Shown here piece by piece: positions 8,239 to 17,325 of a DNA stretch of 64,000 nt. Origin of the DNA: Bradyrhizobium huanghuaihaiense (lineage in GTDB: Bacteria; Pseudomonadota; Alphaproteobacteria; Rhizobiales; Xanthobacteraceae); NCBI RefSeq assembly GCF_007830635.1, contig NZ_VLLA01000014.1, forward strand, positions 165,916-229,915, written 5' to 3'. The translations under genes and the position numbers were made by a program. The notes under the pieces were generated by a model. It was not told the origin of the DNA. It searched no databases and saw nothing but the letters and a program-made list of their open reading frames with translations. Numbering within the stretch: the stretch's first letter is position 1; each line of letters opens with the position of its first letter.

Positions 8239-11200
8239 ATGGCGAACACTCCCAAGAAGGTCAAAGACCCCACAGAAGTTGCGCTTTCTGCGATCCAGGA
8301 AGCCCTGAACATCAGCGACACGGCTGCGGACACCAGCCGCAACGCCTCGATGCGGGGCGAAACGACGTCTCAGGTGACGCCTCCGGCACCCCCGGTCTTC
8401 GACGAGCCGAGCTTCGAGCCGCGCCCCGCCGCCAACGAACGGGCGACCGTGTTCGACCCGGTCGAGGAGCCGCGCACCACGCGCCGCGCCGCCAACGACG
8501 ACCGCGAGACCATCGGCCAGCTGCTCCAGGCGCTGCAGAAGGGCCGCCCTGCCCGCAGCGTCTACACCTTCGCCACCATCTTCGCCGGCGTCTGGCTCGC
8601 CGCCTGCGCCGCGCTGACGGTCGGCTTCCTGCCCTCGATCCAGGCCGCCATGGGCCAGAGCGGCGGCGTGCTGGTCATCGCCGGCCTGATCGCGATGTTC
8701 TTCGCGCCGATCATGCTGTTCTACTTCCTGGCGAGCCTCGTCTGGCGCGGCCAGGAAATGCGCATGATCGCGCAGGCGATGGCGCAGGTCGCGATCCGCT
8801 TCTCCGAGCCCGAAGGCTCGGCCTCCGATTCCATGGTCACCGTCGGCCAGGCCATCCGCCGCGAGGTCGCGGCGATGGGCGACGGCATCGAGCGCGCGAT
8901 CGCGCGCGCCGGCGAGCTCGAGACGCTGGTCGCCAACGAGGTCGCCGCGCTGGAGCGCGCCTATAGCGACAACGAAGTGCGCATCCGCGCCCTGCTCCAG
9001 GACATCGCGCATCAGCGCGACAATCTGGTCGGCCAGGCCGAGCAGGTCCGCAGCGCCATCTCCGGCGTGCAGATCGATCTGCGCCACGACATCGCGCTGA
9101 TCTCGGACGCGATCGCCTCGCGCGTCGACGAGGTCGCCAAGTCCATCACCGGCGCGCTCGAAGAGCGCGGCGCCCACATTACCAGCGCCTTGAGCAATGC
9201 CGGCGACAACATGATCCTGGCGCTCGGCGAGCGCGGCGGCGACCTGCTCGACCGCCTCGAGGAAGCCAGCAACGAGACCACGCGCGCCGTGCTCGACGCC
9301 AGCGAGCGGCTGACCACCAGCCTCAACTTCAAGACCGGCCACGTCCACGACGAGTTCGTCGACCTCGCCGACCGCGTCCACGAGATGCTGAACGAGCGCA
9401 TCGACCGCATCACCGGCGAGTTCGAGCAGCGCTCCGCCGCGATCGTCGACGGCATCTCCGAGCGTACCGAGCAGGTGCACGACAGCTTGAAGAACTCGTC
9501 GGACTCGCTGCTGCTCGAGCTCGAGCTGCGCTCCAACGACATCTCCGCCAAGATCGACGACGCCGGCAGCCGCCTCGCCAACCAGATCATGACGAGCGGC
9601 GACAAGGCGAGCGAGGCGCTCGACGCCACCGTCAACACCCTCGTCGCCAAGGTCGTGAGCCAGACCGAGACCGCGCACGACTCGCTGTCGCTGCAGATGA
9701 GCGCCTTCGACGAGCTGGTGAAGAACCAGGGCACCGAGCTGGTCGAGAAGTTCGCCCGCGACTCCGGCACGCTGGGCGCACTGATCACCCGCCACATCTC
9801 CGAGTTCGACCGCACCGTGAAGACGTTCGGCGGCGAGATCGTCGAGCGCATGGGCCAGCGCACGCAGGACATCCATGAGTCGCTGAAGACCTATGTCGAC
9901 AATTTCGACACCCGCTTCACCTCCAACGGCGGCGAGATCACGGCCGTGCTCGACCAGCGCCTGGTGCAGTTCGAGAACACGATCGGCGAACGCGTCAACC
10001 ATCTCGATGCCTCGCTGAACGGCAAGATCGCCGGTCTCGACGGTACGATCGAGGGCCACATCAAGACCTTCGACGAGCAGCTCGTCGGCCGCGTCGCCAC
10101 GCTCGAACAGTCGTTCGACAGCCGCGCGAAGTCGATGACCGAGACCATCGACGGCCGCCTCAACACGCTCGCGACGTCGCTCACCGACGGTGCCGCGCAG
10201 GCAATCCAGTCGATCGACTCCCGCCTCACCCACCTCACGTTGTCGCTCACCGACGGCGCTTCGCACGCCATCGAGACGATCGATTCGCGCCTCAACCACC
10301 TCACGAGCTCGCTGACCGATGGTGCGTCGCAGACCATCCAGTCGATCGACTCCCGCCTGACCCACCTCACGACGACGCTGACGGGCGGCGCGGCGCAGGC
10401 GCTCGAATCCATCGACTCCCGCCTCACCTACCTCACCACCGCCGTCACCAACGGCGCCTCGCAGGCCGTGCAGTCGATCGACACGCGCCTCACGCTGCTG
10501 ACCTCGACGCTCACCGACGGCACCGCACAGGCGATCGAGGCGGTCGACCGCCGCATCACCGGCGTCACCGAGATCATCGACGGCCGCAGCACGCACCTGA
10601 CCGACACGGTCACGGCGCGCTTCCAGGACATCCAGCAGGCCATCGAGACCAAGGTCGGCTCGGTCGCGAGCGACATCGACGTGCGCGTGGCGCAGTTCGA
10701 GGACCTGCTCGGCTCGCGCGTCGAGGCCGTCGCCGGCCGCATCGAGAGCAGCGGCCGCCAGGCCAGCGAGGACATGATGTCCCGCGCCGAGATGATCTCG
10801 ACCGCGATCCGCTCGCATGTCGAGGACGCCGAGCGCTCGCTCACCAACCTCGTCGTCAACACCAGCGAGACGATCCAGACCGGTGCGCGCACCGCCCAGC
10901 AGTCGCTGATGACGGTCTCCTCGGACGTCAACGCCCAGCTCAAGATGACCTCGACCGAGGTCGAGCGCGCGCTGACCGCGGTCGGCACCGGCGCCGCCAA
11001 CTCGATCCTGAGCAGCGCCCGCGAGGCGCAGTCGACCCTGGTCGCGGCGTCCGGCGATGCCTCCAACCAGATCAAGGGGCTTGCGGCCGACGTCGAACGC
11101 ACGCTGTCGGCGGCCGGTTCTGCCACCGCAGCCTCGATCCTGGCCGGCGCCCGCGAGGTGCAGACCACCCTCGTCACGACGTCCTCGGACGCGGCCAACC

Positions 11201-13956
11201 ACGTCAAGACGCTCACCGCCGACGTGCAGCGCTCGCTGTCGATGGCCGGCTCCTCCACGGCGGAATCGATCACCGCCGGCGCCCGCGACGCGCAGAGCGC
11301 GCTGATCGCGGCCTCGACCGAGACCGCAAACCAGATCAAGGCGCTGTCATCGGACGTGCAGCGCTCGCTCACGATGGCGGGCACCGCGACGGCCGAGACC
11401 ATCATGACCGGCGCCCGCGAAGCCCAGAGCACGCTGGTCACGGCGTCCTCGGATGCGGCAAGCCAGGTCAAGACGCTCGCGGCCGAGGTGCATCGTTCGC
11501 TCTCGCAGGCGGGACAGACGACCGCCGAGACCATCACGACCAGCGCCCGCGACGCCCAGAGCACCCTTCTTGCTGTCTCCGCAGAACAAACCGGTCAGGT
11601 CCGTTCGCTCGCGGCCGAGATGCAGCGCGCGCTGGCGACCGCCGGCGGCGCCACCATCGAGGCGCTCACCAGCGGCGTGCGCGAGGCCCAGGGCACCCTG
11701 ATCTCCGCTTCGACCGATGCGGCCAGCCAGATCAAGTCGCTGACCACGGATATCGAGCGCACGTTGACCGCGGTCGGCGCCGACACCGCCTCGACCATCC
11801 TCAACAGCGCGCGTGAGGCACAGACCTCGCTGACCTCGACCTCGGCGGATGCCGCGAGCCAGATCCGCACGATCTCGACCGAGATCGAGCGCGCCCTGAG
11901 CACGGCCACCACGAACGCGACCAGCGAGATCCAGACCAGCGCACTCAACGCCCAGAACGCGCTGATCTCCGCCTCGAACGAGGCGAGCTCGCGGGTCAAG
12001 TCGAGCTCGGCCGACGTCGAGCGCTCGGTGCTCGCCGCCAGCTCCAGCTTCGGCCAGGCCATGACCGGCAAGACCGACGAGATCGTCACCTATGTGCAGC
12101 AGCAGGCCGACCGTCTGTCGAACATGATCGACGCCAAGCGCGGCGCGCTGGTCGATGCGATCGGCTCCAAGACCAGCCAGCTCACGCTCGACATCGACCG
12201 CGTCACCTCCGACGCGCTGAAGTCGATCGAGACGCGCGGCCATGCCTTCTCGCAGACCATGATGGGCAACGGCTCGGAAGTCGCCCGCACCATCAACGCG
12301 GCGAGCGAGATGGCGACCGGCGCGGTCGGCAAGTCGCTCAAGGACCTCGAGCAGGCCTCGCGTTCCGCGATCGACCAGTCGCGCCAGGTCTCGATCGCGG
12401 CCGTCACCGAGATGCAGGAGACCAGCAAGATCCTGCGCACCGATACGGTCGCCCTGTTCGAGCGCCTGCGCGAAGGCAACATCCTCCTCCAGGAGGTGCT
12501 GACCGGTGCGCACGACAACCTCAACTCGCTGGAGCGGGCGCTGGTGACGCGCGTCGCCGACTTCGTCTCGGCGATGAACGACGTCACCTCGCGCAACGGC
12601 GCGGCGACGCAGAACCTGGAAGACCAGCTCAACGTGTTCAACAGCAAGACCACGAAGGCGCTCCAGGATCTCGGCGAGCTGTCGGTCCAGTTCGACAAGC
12701 ACGGCAAGGCGCTGGTCGATGCCGCGCAGGTCGTGGAGCAGAGCAACAAGAACACCACCGCCTCGCTCGCCGAGCGCAAGCAGGCGCTGGAATCGCTCGT
12801 CACCACGATCGACCTGCGTACGGCCGATCTCGACCAGCGGCTGTCGCGCTTCACCGGCCTGCTCGATGAATCGCTGGCCGCGGCCGAAGAGCGTGCCCGC
12901 GACATCGCCCGCGTCGTCGCCGAGACCGCCGGCGCAGGCTCGGCCGCGATCACCCGCCAGTTCGAGGCGGTGCGCGCGGCGTCCGAGGAGGAGCACCGCC
13001 AGACCATCGAGGCGATGCACGACATCTACCGCCAGACCACGGACGAGGCGGATACGATGTTCAAGCAGTCGACCGAGAAGTTCACCAACCTCGTCTCCAG
13101 CATGAAGCAGATGGCGTTCGAGATGCACAACGAGCTCGAAGCCACCCGCAACGAGCTGCGCCGCGGCGTGCTCGAAATGCCGCAGGAGGCCGCCGAGAGC
13201 ACTGCGCAGATGCGCAAGGTGATCGTCGACCAGATCGAGGCCCTCGCCGAGCTCAACCGCATCGTGGCCCAGCACGGCCGCGGCCTCGACGTCTCGACGA
13301 CGGGCCGCGCTTCTGTCGCCGTCCAGCGTCAGGAAGAGCCGATGATGGCGGCTGTCGGCGGCCGGGCGACCGAGACCCGCATGCGCGACACCGGCAGCGC
13401 CTCGACGCTGCCGCCGCCGGACCTCGGCATGCCCGCGCCCTCGCGCCGTACCGAAGCGCCGTCGGTTGCGCCTTCCAGCAACGACCAGGGCCGTGACGGC
13501 TGGCTGTCGGACCTCTTGAACCGCACGGACGCCAATCAGGGCGCTCCGAACGGCCGTGAGGCTCCCCGTGGCCGTGCTGCTGCCCCTGCACCGCAGCCGC
13601 AGGCCCCGCAGGCGAGCAGCAATCCGCTGGAATCGCTGTCGCTCGACATCGGCCGGCTGATGGACCGCAACCTCGCCGCCGAGATGTGGGACCGCTACCA
13701 GCGCGGCGAGAACAAGGCCTTCACCAAGCGCCTCTACACGCCCGCCGGCCAGAAGGCCTTTGACGAGGTCGCCCGCAAGTACCGCGCCGACCGCAACTTC
13801 AAGGGCACGGTCGACCGCTACGTCGCCGAGTTCGAGCGCCTGCTCGACGAAGTCGCCCGCGACGGCCGCGGCCCGCAGGAGCTGCGCGGCCACCTGACCT
13901 CGGAGACGGGCCTGGTGTACACCCTGCTCGCGCATGCGGCGGGCCGGCTGGGGTGA
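8239..13956 (+). CDS. GPR-like giant polar-growth ring protein with apolipoprotein-like repeats
   Basis: A 1,905-residue protein. Residues 1-105 are cytoplasmic and Pro/acid-rich. Two membrane segments lie at about 108-131 and 143-168. Roughly 1,450 residues of almost unbroken amphipathic helix follow, with exact 22-residue repeats (residues 647-778) and 44-residue repeats (about 883-1234). A Pro/Ala-rich linker (about 1690-1800) leads to a conserved C-terminal domain (SLDIGRLMDRNLAAEMWDRY...). Size, two N-terminal membrane segments and apolipoprotein-like helices match the growth pole ring protein of Agrobacterium, a scaffold for polar cell-wall growth; the assignment rests on this architecture. 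The start is the ATG 178 bp after a CtrA-type box; its ribosome site is weak. A perfect terminator hairpin follows the stop. Confidence 0.8.
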   Translation: MANTPKKVKDPTEVALSAIQEALNISDTAADTSRNASMRGETTSQVTPPAPPVFDEPSFEPRPAANERATVFDPVEEPRTTRRAANDDRETIGQLLQALQKGRPARSVYTFATIFAGVWLAACAALTVGFLPSIQAAMGQSGGVLVIAGLIAMFFAPIMLFYFLASLVWRGQEMRMIAQAMAQVAIRFSEPEGSASDSMVTVGQAIRREVAAMGDGIERAIARAGELETLVANEVAALERAYSDNEVRIRALLQDIAHQRDNLVGQAEQVRSAISGVQIDLRHDIALISDAIASRVDEVAKSITGALEERGAHITSALSNAGDNMILALGERGGDLLDRLEEASNETTRAVLDASERLTTSLNFKTGHVHDEFVDLADRVHEMLNERIDRITGEFEQRSAAIVDGISERTEQVHDSLKNSSDSLLLELELRSNDISAKIDDAGSRLANQIMTSGDKASEALDATVNTLVAKVVSQTETAHDSLSLQMSAFDELVKNQGTELVEKFARDSGTLGALITRHISEFDRTVKTFGGEIVERMGQRTQDIHESLKTYVDNFDTRFTSNGGEITAVLDQRLVQFENTIGERVNHLDASLNGKIAGLDGTIEGHIKTFDEQLVGRVATLEQSFDSRAKSMTETIDGRLNTLATSLTDGAAQAIQSIDSRLTHLTLSLTDGASHAIETIDSRLNHLTSSLTDGASQTIQSIDSRLTHLTTTLTGGAAQALESIDSRLTYLTTAVTNGASQAVQSIDTRLTLLTSTLTDGTAQAIEAVDRRITGVTEIIDGRSTHLTDTVTARFQDIQQAIETKVGSVASDIDVRVAQFEDLLGSRVEAVAGRIESSGRQASEDMMSRAEMISTAIRSHVEDAERSLTNLVVNTSETIQTGARTAQQSLMTVSSDVNAQLKMTSTEVERALTAVGTGAANSILSSAREAQSTLVAASGDASNQIKGLAADVERTLSAAGSATAASILAGAREVQTTLVTTSSDAANHVKTLTADVQRSLSMAGSSTAESITAGARDAQSALIAASTETANQIKALSSDVQRSLTMAGTATAETIMTGAREAQSTLVTASSDAASQVKTLAAEVHRSLSQAGQTTAETITTSARDAQSTLLAVSAEQTGQVRSLAAEMQRALATAGGATIEALTSGVREAQGTLISASTDAASQIKSLTTDIERTLTAVGADTASTILNSAREAQTSLTSTSADAASQIRTISTEIERALSTATTNATSEIQTSALNAQNALISASNEASSRVKSSSADVERSVLAASSSFGQAMTGKTDEIVTYVQQQADRLSNMIDAKRGALVDAIGSKTSQLTLDIDRVTSDALKSIETRGHAFSQTMMGNGSEVARTINAASEMATGAVGKSLKDLEQASRSAIDQSRQVSIAAVTEMQETSKILRTDTVALFERLREGNILLQEVLTGAHDNLNSLERALVTRVADFVSAMNDVTSRNGAATQNLEDQLNVFNSKTTKALQDLGELSVQFDKHGKALVDAAQVVEQSNKNTTASLAERKQALESLVTTIDLRTADLDQRLSRFTGLLDESLAAAEERARDIARVVAETAGAGSAAITRQFEAVRAASEEEHRQTIEAMHDIYRQTTDEADTMFKQSTEKFTNLVSSMKQMAFEMHNELEATRNELRRGVLEMPQEAAESTAQMRKVIVDQIEALAELNRIVAQHGRGLDVSTTGRASVAVQRQEEPMMAAVGGRATETRMRDTGSASTLPPPDLGMPAPSRRTEAPSVAPSSNDQGRDGWLSDLLNRTDANQGAPNGREAPRGRAAAPAPQPQAPQASSNPLESLSLDIGRLMDRNLAAEMWDRYQRGENKAFTKRLYTPAGQKAFDEVARKYRADRNFKGTVDRYVAEFERLLDEVARDGRGPQELRGHLTSETGLVYTLLAHAAGRLG
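10177..10572 (+). repeat. Six 66-bp (22-residue) tandem repeats inside the GPR-like gene
   Basis: Six successive 22-residue units with the pattern TDGAxQAIxSIDSRLTHLT, in perfect register without gaps. The DNA copies differ mainly at wobble positions and a few codons. A 22-residue unit is two 11-residue amphipathic turns, the period known from apolipoproteins A-I and A-IV. Confidence 0.9.
10885..11940 (+). repeat. Eight 132-bp (44-residue) tandem repeats inside the GPR-like gene
   Basis: Eight consecutive 44-residue units, each opening with a variant of AREAQSTLVxAS and ending near an Ala/Gly/Thr-rich hinge, followed by a ninth degraded copy beginning ALNAQNALISAS at 11941. The unit is exactly twice the 22-residue period of the upstream array, so the two arrays probably share one helical geometry. 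Confidence 0.9.
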
Positions 13957-13983
13957 GACAGCAATAGCGATTGACGAAAAGGG

Positions 13984-14013
13984 AAACGGAGGCCCCGCGG
14001 CCTCCGTTTTCGT
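13984..14013 (+). terminator. Rho-independent terminator of the GPR-like gene
   Basis: A perfect 11-bp stem (AAACGGAGGCC / GGCCTCCGTTT) with loop CCGC, followed by a T-rich run. It starts 28 bp after the stop codon. Confidence 0.9.
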
Positions 14014-14038
14014 TTGAGCTCGTCATAGCGCGGCGATC

Positions 14039-14115
14039 GTAGCCCGCATGGAGCGAAGCGTAATGCGGGAAGGCAGGCAAAGAACCCGGATTGCGCTTCG
14101 CTCCATCCGGGCTAC
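14039..14115. repeat. Dispersed palindromic element, GTAGCCCG family
   Basis: An imperfect palindrome that opens GTAGCCCGCATGGAGCGAAG and closes CTTCGCTCCATCCGGGCTAC. Relatives stand at 36256-36336 and 36388-36475. It is non-coding. Confidence 0.85.
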
Positions 14116-14141
14116 GAAGGCAGCGCACGCTCCCTCCATGT

Positions 14142-14227
14142 CGTCATTGCGAGGAGCGAAGCGACGAAGCAATCCAGACCGTCCCCGCAGAAGCAGTCTG
14201 GATTGCTTCGCTTCGCTCGCAATGACG
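14142..14227. repeat. Dispersed palindromic element, CGTCATTGCGAG family
   Basis: Opens CGTCATTGCGAGGAGCGAAG, has inner arms AGCAATCCAGAC and TCTGGATTGCTTCG, and closes CTCGCAATGACG. A close copy is at 20969-21048. Confidence 0.85.
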
Positions 14228-14250
14228 GGTGGAGAGAGCATGCACCCTCT

Positions 14251-14363
14251 CGTGCCCCGGACGCAGCGCAGCGCTTCTGCAGCGGTGCGCAGCAGAGCCG
14301 GGCCTATGTCGCGGCATTGTAGCGCAGCAATGCTAAGGGGCGTTGCAGCGCGTCCGGGACACG
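14251..14363. repeat. Dispersed palindromic element, CGTGCCCCGGACGC family
   Basis: Opens CGTGCCCCGGACGCAGCGCA and closes GCGCGTCCGGGACACG, with imperfect internal pairing. It completes a block of three different repeat elements between the GPR-like terminator and the mla operon; no gene lies in this 370-bp stretch. Confidence 0.7.
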
Positions 14364-14385
14364 AAGCGTGCAAACACACGTCCGC

Positions 14386-15258
14386 CTACTGCCGCCTGCG
14401 CTCCTGTGCCGACGGCTTCGGCGGCTCGGGCGGCGGGGCGGCTTGCGATGAGTTGCTGGCGCCGAACAGCACGCGGGTCGGGTTGCGGTCGAAATTGTTC
14501 ACGGCGCGGCTGATGTCGCCGAGCGTACGGCGGCCGTCGCTGATCAACGCGCCCGAGCGCTTGTCGAAATCGTCGGCGAGCTCGCGGATCGACTTCACCG
14601 CCTGGAACAGCTCGCCGCCGTCCTTGCCGCCGGCCAGCGTGTTGAGGCCGAGCATGAGGCTGTCGGCCTTGAGCATGACGCCGTCGACCTTGGCCATCAC
14701 GCCGTCGATCTTCTCGGAGTTGCGGGCGAGCGAGTTGGTGAAGGTCTCCAGATTCTTCAGCGAGTTCTTCACCGATTCCTGATTGTCGGCGACGATCTTG
14801 TTGATGTTCTGCAGCGTGCCGCGGATCGCCTCGGTGACGTCCTGGAGCTTGTTGGGGTCGGCCATCAGGGTCGGAATGCCGTCCTCGTCGAGCGGCGGCG
14901 GCGGTGCCGCCTCCTCGCCGCCCTTGAGCGAGATCGCGGCGACGCCCGTGAGGCCCTGGAATTCGAGGCCGACCAGGGTGTCCTTGCGGATCGGGGCGTT
15001 GTTCTCGACCATGGCGAGTGCGACAACCCGCCGCGGGTTGTCGAGCTTCACCGAGACCACTTCACCCACCCTAATACCGTTGAAATTGACGCTGCCGCCG
15101 TTGCGCAAGCCCGCCGCCGGGCCCTCGAACACGACGCGCAAGGGGCTGCGCTGCTTGGTGGTGTGCAGCGACTGGAACCAGAGCACGAAGCCGATTGCCG
15201 CGGCGATCACCGCCAGCGTGAACGATCCGATCAGGACGTAATTCGCCCGCGTTTCCAT
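14386..15258 (-). CDS. mlaD: MlaD-type MCE-domain lipid-transport protein
   Basis: A 290-residue protein with one N-terminal membrane anchor (about residues 7-29) and one MCE domain (about 38-115, including VFEGPAAGLRNGGSVNFNGI and the LVGLEFQGLTGVAAISL strand). A long helical periplasmic region and a Pro/Arg-rich tail follow. It should form the periplasmic ring that carries phospholipid between the inner membrane ABC complex and the outer membrane. It is the last gene of the mlaE-mlaF-mlaD operon, 16 bp after mlaF. The auxiliary lipoprotein or MlaC often found next is absent here. Confidence 0.93.
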   Translation of the reverse strand: METRANYVLIGSFTLAVIAAAIGFVLWFQSLHTTKQRSPLRVVFEGPAAGLRNGGSVNFNGIRVGEVVSVKLDNPRRVVALAMVENNAPIRKDTLVGLEFQGLTGVAAISLKGGEEAAPPPPLDEDGIPTLMADPNKLQDVTEAIRGTLQNINKIVADNQESVKNSLKNLETFTNSLARNSEKIDGVMAKVDGVMLKADSLMLGLNTLAGGKDGGELFQAVKSIRELADDFDKRSGALISDGRRTLGDISRAVNNFDRNPTRVLFGASNSSQAAPPPEPPKPSAQERRRQ

Positions 15259-15274
15259 CAGGTGCTCCGGCTAC

Positions 15275-16045
15275 TCAACTCATGACCGCGCGGGCGCGCT
15301 TGCCATGGAAATACTGCCTCAGCCAGGGGTGCTGCGAGGCCTGCATGTCGGCGATCGACCCTGCCGCAATGATCTTACCGTTCCCTAAAACGGCGATGCG
15401 GTCGCAAGCGGTGTAAAGGCTGTCGAGATCGTGGGTTACCATGAAAACGGTCAGACCCAAAGTGCGCTGGAGCGTCCGCACCAGCTCGTCGAAATCGCCG
15501 GCGCCGATCGGATCGAGGCCCGAGGTCGGCTCGTCCAGGAACACGAGATCCGGATCGAGCGACAGTGCGCGTGCGAGCGCGACGCGCTTGATCATGCCGC
15601 CCGACAGTTCCGACGGGAAGCGCTCGGCAACTTCGGGCTTGAGCCCAACCATGGCGAGCTTGGCCATGGTGATCTCGTCCATCAGCCGCTGCGACACGCG
15701 AAGATATTCGCGCATCGGAAACTGGATGTTCTGCCGCACGGTCAGCGAGGAGAACAGCGCGCCCTGCTGGAATAGCACGCCCCACCGCCGCTCGACATTG
15801 CGCCGCTGCGACGTGCTCGAGGAATCGAGGTCGACGCCGAACACTTCAATGCTGCCCGCGACCTTAGGCACCAGGCCGATGATGGTGCGCGTCAGCACCG
15901 ATTTGCCCGCGCCGGACGGGCCAACGAAGCCAAGAATCTCGCCGCGCTTGACGTCGAGGTTGAGGCCGTCGAGCACGCGCGTCGTGCCGAACTGCACGGT
16001 GATGTCGCGGACGCGTATGATGGGATTTTGAATTTCGCCTGCCAT
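15275..16045 (-). CDS. mlaF: MlaF-type ABC transporter ATP-binding protein
   Basis: A 256-residue ATPase with Walker A (GPSGAGKS), Q-loop (LFQQGALFSSLTV, the MlaF-type form), signature LSGGMIKR, Walker B (LVFLDEPTSGLD) and the H-loop (VTHDLDS). The LSGGM signature is characteristic of the lipid-transporting MCE/Mla ABC group. It powers MlaE. ATG at 16045 has GGGA eight bases upstream, while the in-frame GTG at 16051 is too close to it. The start is two bases past the mlaE stop codon, indicating coupled translation. Confidence 0.95.
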   Translation of the reverse strand: MAGEIQNPIIRVRDITVQFGTTRVLDGLNLDVKRGEILGFVGPSGAGKSVLTRTIIGLVPKVAGSIEVFGVDLDSSSTSQRRNVERRWGVLFQQGALFSSLTVRQNIQFPMREYLRVSQRLMDEITMAKLAMVGLKPEVAERFPSELSGGMIKRVALARALSLDPDLVFLDEPTSGLDPIGAGDFDELVRTLQRTLGLTVFMVTHDLDSLYTACDRIAVLGNGKIIAAGSIADMQASQHPWLRQYFHGKRARAVMS

Positions 16046-16047
16046 CG

Positions 16048-17178
16048 TCACATCCCGATCGAGGCGAAGAAGATGGCGAACACGCCGTCCATGACGATGA
16101 CGAAGAAGATGCCCTTCACCACCGACGCCGTCGTGTGCTGCCCGAGCGATTCGGCGCTGCCCTGCACGGCCAGTCCCTCGACGCAGGCGACGATGCCGAT
16201 CACGGCGGCCATCACAGGCGCCTTCACGATGCCGACGATGAAATGGTCGATCGAGATGGCATCGCGCAGGCGCAATAGAAACGCTTCGGGATCGACGCCG
16301 CCATAGAGCCAGGCGACGAGACCGCCGCCATAGAGCGCGGCCATGGCACCGAGGAAGGCGAGGATCGGCAGCGCCAGCACGAGGGCCAGCATGCGCGGCA
16401 GCACCAAGACCTCGATCGGGTCGAACCCCATCGTGCGCAGCGCGTCGATTTCTTCCCGCATCTTCATCGAGCCGAGCTCGGCGGTGTAGGCGCTGCCCGA
16501 ACGTCCCGCGACCATGATCGCGACCAAGAGCACGCCGATCTCGCGCAGCACCAGCACGCCGAGCATGTCGACGACGAAGATGTCGGCGCCGAAGCGGCGG
16601 AAGTGGAAGATGCCTTGCTGCGCGATGATGCAGCCGATCAGGAAGGTGATCAGCACGATGATCGGCACCGCGCGCCAGCAGACCTGCTCCATGTGGTGCA
16701 CGGTCGAGGTCAGGCGGAACGAGCGCGGGTGGACCAGCACGCGAAAGCCCGCCGCCAGCACCGCGCCGAGCATGTCGATCAGGCCCGCCACGGTGCCGCC
16801 GACGCCGGCGACAGTGCGGCCGATCTGCTCCAGCATGCCGGTGATGGTGATCGTTGAGGTCTCGACCACGGGCGTCGCCCGGACCCGCCGCACCTCGTCG
16901 ACGAGGCTCGAATAATTGGCCGACAGCCCGGCGATCTGCGCCTCGACCGCGCCTTGGGTCAGGCTGCGGCGCAGCCGTTCGATCAGCCAGGCGCCGAACG
17001 TGTCGAGCTTGGCGACCTCGGAGACGTCGATGAAGATGCTTTGCGGACTGCCGGCGAGCTTCTCGGCATCCGCCACCATCCGCTCCAGGACCGGCGCGAA
17101 GCTCGCGGTCCAGGTTCCGGTGGCGCAGAGTGCCAGCGCGTTGCCCTTTGCAATCCGTTCCAGCTTCGGATCGCTGTT
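16048..17178 (-). CDS. mlaE: MlaE-type permease with N-terminal STAS domain
   Basis: About 376 residues. The N-terminal 100 residues form a STAS-like domain (ALALCATGTWTASFAP, then IFIDVSEVAKLDTFGAWLIERL), the function carried by the separate MlaB in Escherichia coli. The rest is the MlaE/YrbE permease fold with five or six membrane segments and the conserved loop ELGSMKMREEIDALRTMGFDPIEVL near position 255. It is therefore a MlaB-MlaE fusion. The start is uncertain: no ATG fits. TTG at 17178 has GGGAG eight bases upstream, and the frame stays open to another TTG at 17208. Confidence 0.92.
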   Translation of the reverse strand, partial: NSDPKLERIAKGNALALCATGTWTASFAPVLERMVADAEKLAGSPQSIFIDVSEVAKLDTFGAWLIERLRRSLTQGAVEAQIAGLSANYSSLVDEVRRVRATPVVETSTITITGMLEQIGRTVAGVGGTVAGLIDMLGAVLAAGFRVLVHPRSFRLTSTVHHMEQVCWRAVPIIVLITFLIGCIIAQQGIFHFRRFGADIFVVDMLGVLVLREIGVLLVAIMVAGRSGSAYTAELGSMKMREEIDALRTMGFDPIEVLVLPRMLALVLALPILAFLGAMAALYGGGLVAWLYGGVDPEAFLLRLRDAISIDHFIVGIVKAPVMAAVIGIVACVEGLAVQGSAESLGQHTTASVVKGIFFVIVMDGVFAIFFASIGM

Positions 17179-17325
17179 CAAGATGTCCGCTCCCGCGCCG
17201 GGGCGCAAGAAACAGATGAATTCAGATAGTTGCGCACGCGCCCTTACCCAGAGAAAGGTATCCCCAAGTGGTTAATGTTAGTTGCTACAGGTAACCAGCA
17301 GGTTCAGATTTCGCCAGAGTTCAAA

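Noticed and set aside
8047..13935. Very long open frames on the minus strand opposite the GPR-like gene (1,051 and 862 codons)
   Set aside because: They are antisense shadows of a GC-rich, Ala/Glu/Thr-repetitive gene. Their translations are low-complexity His/Arg/Asp/Val-rich strings without domain motifs, and no ribosome site precedes them.
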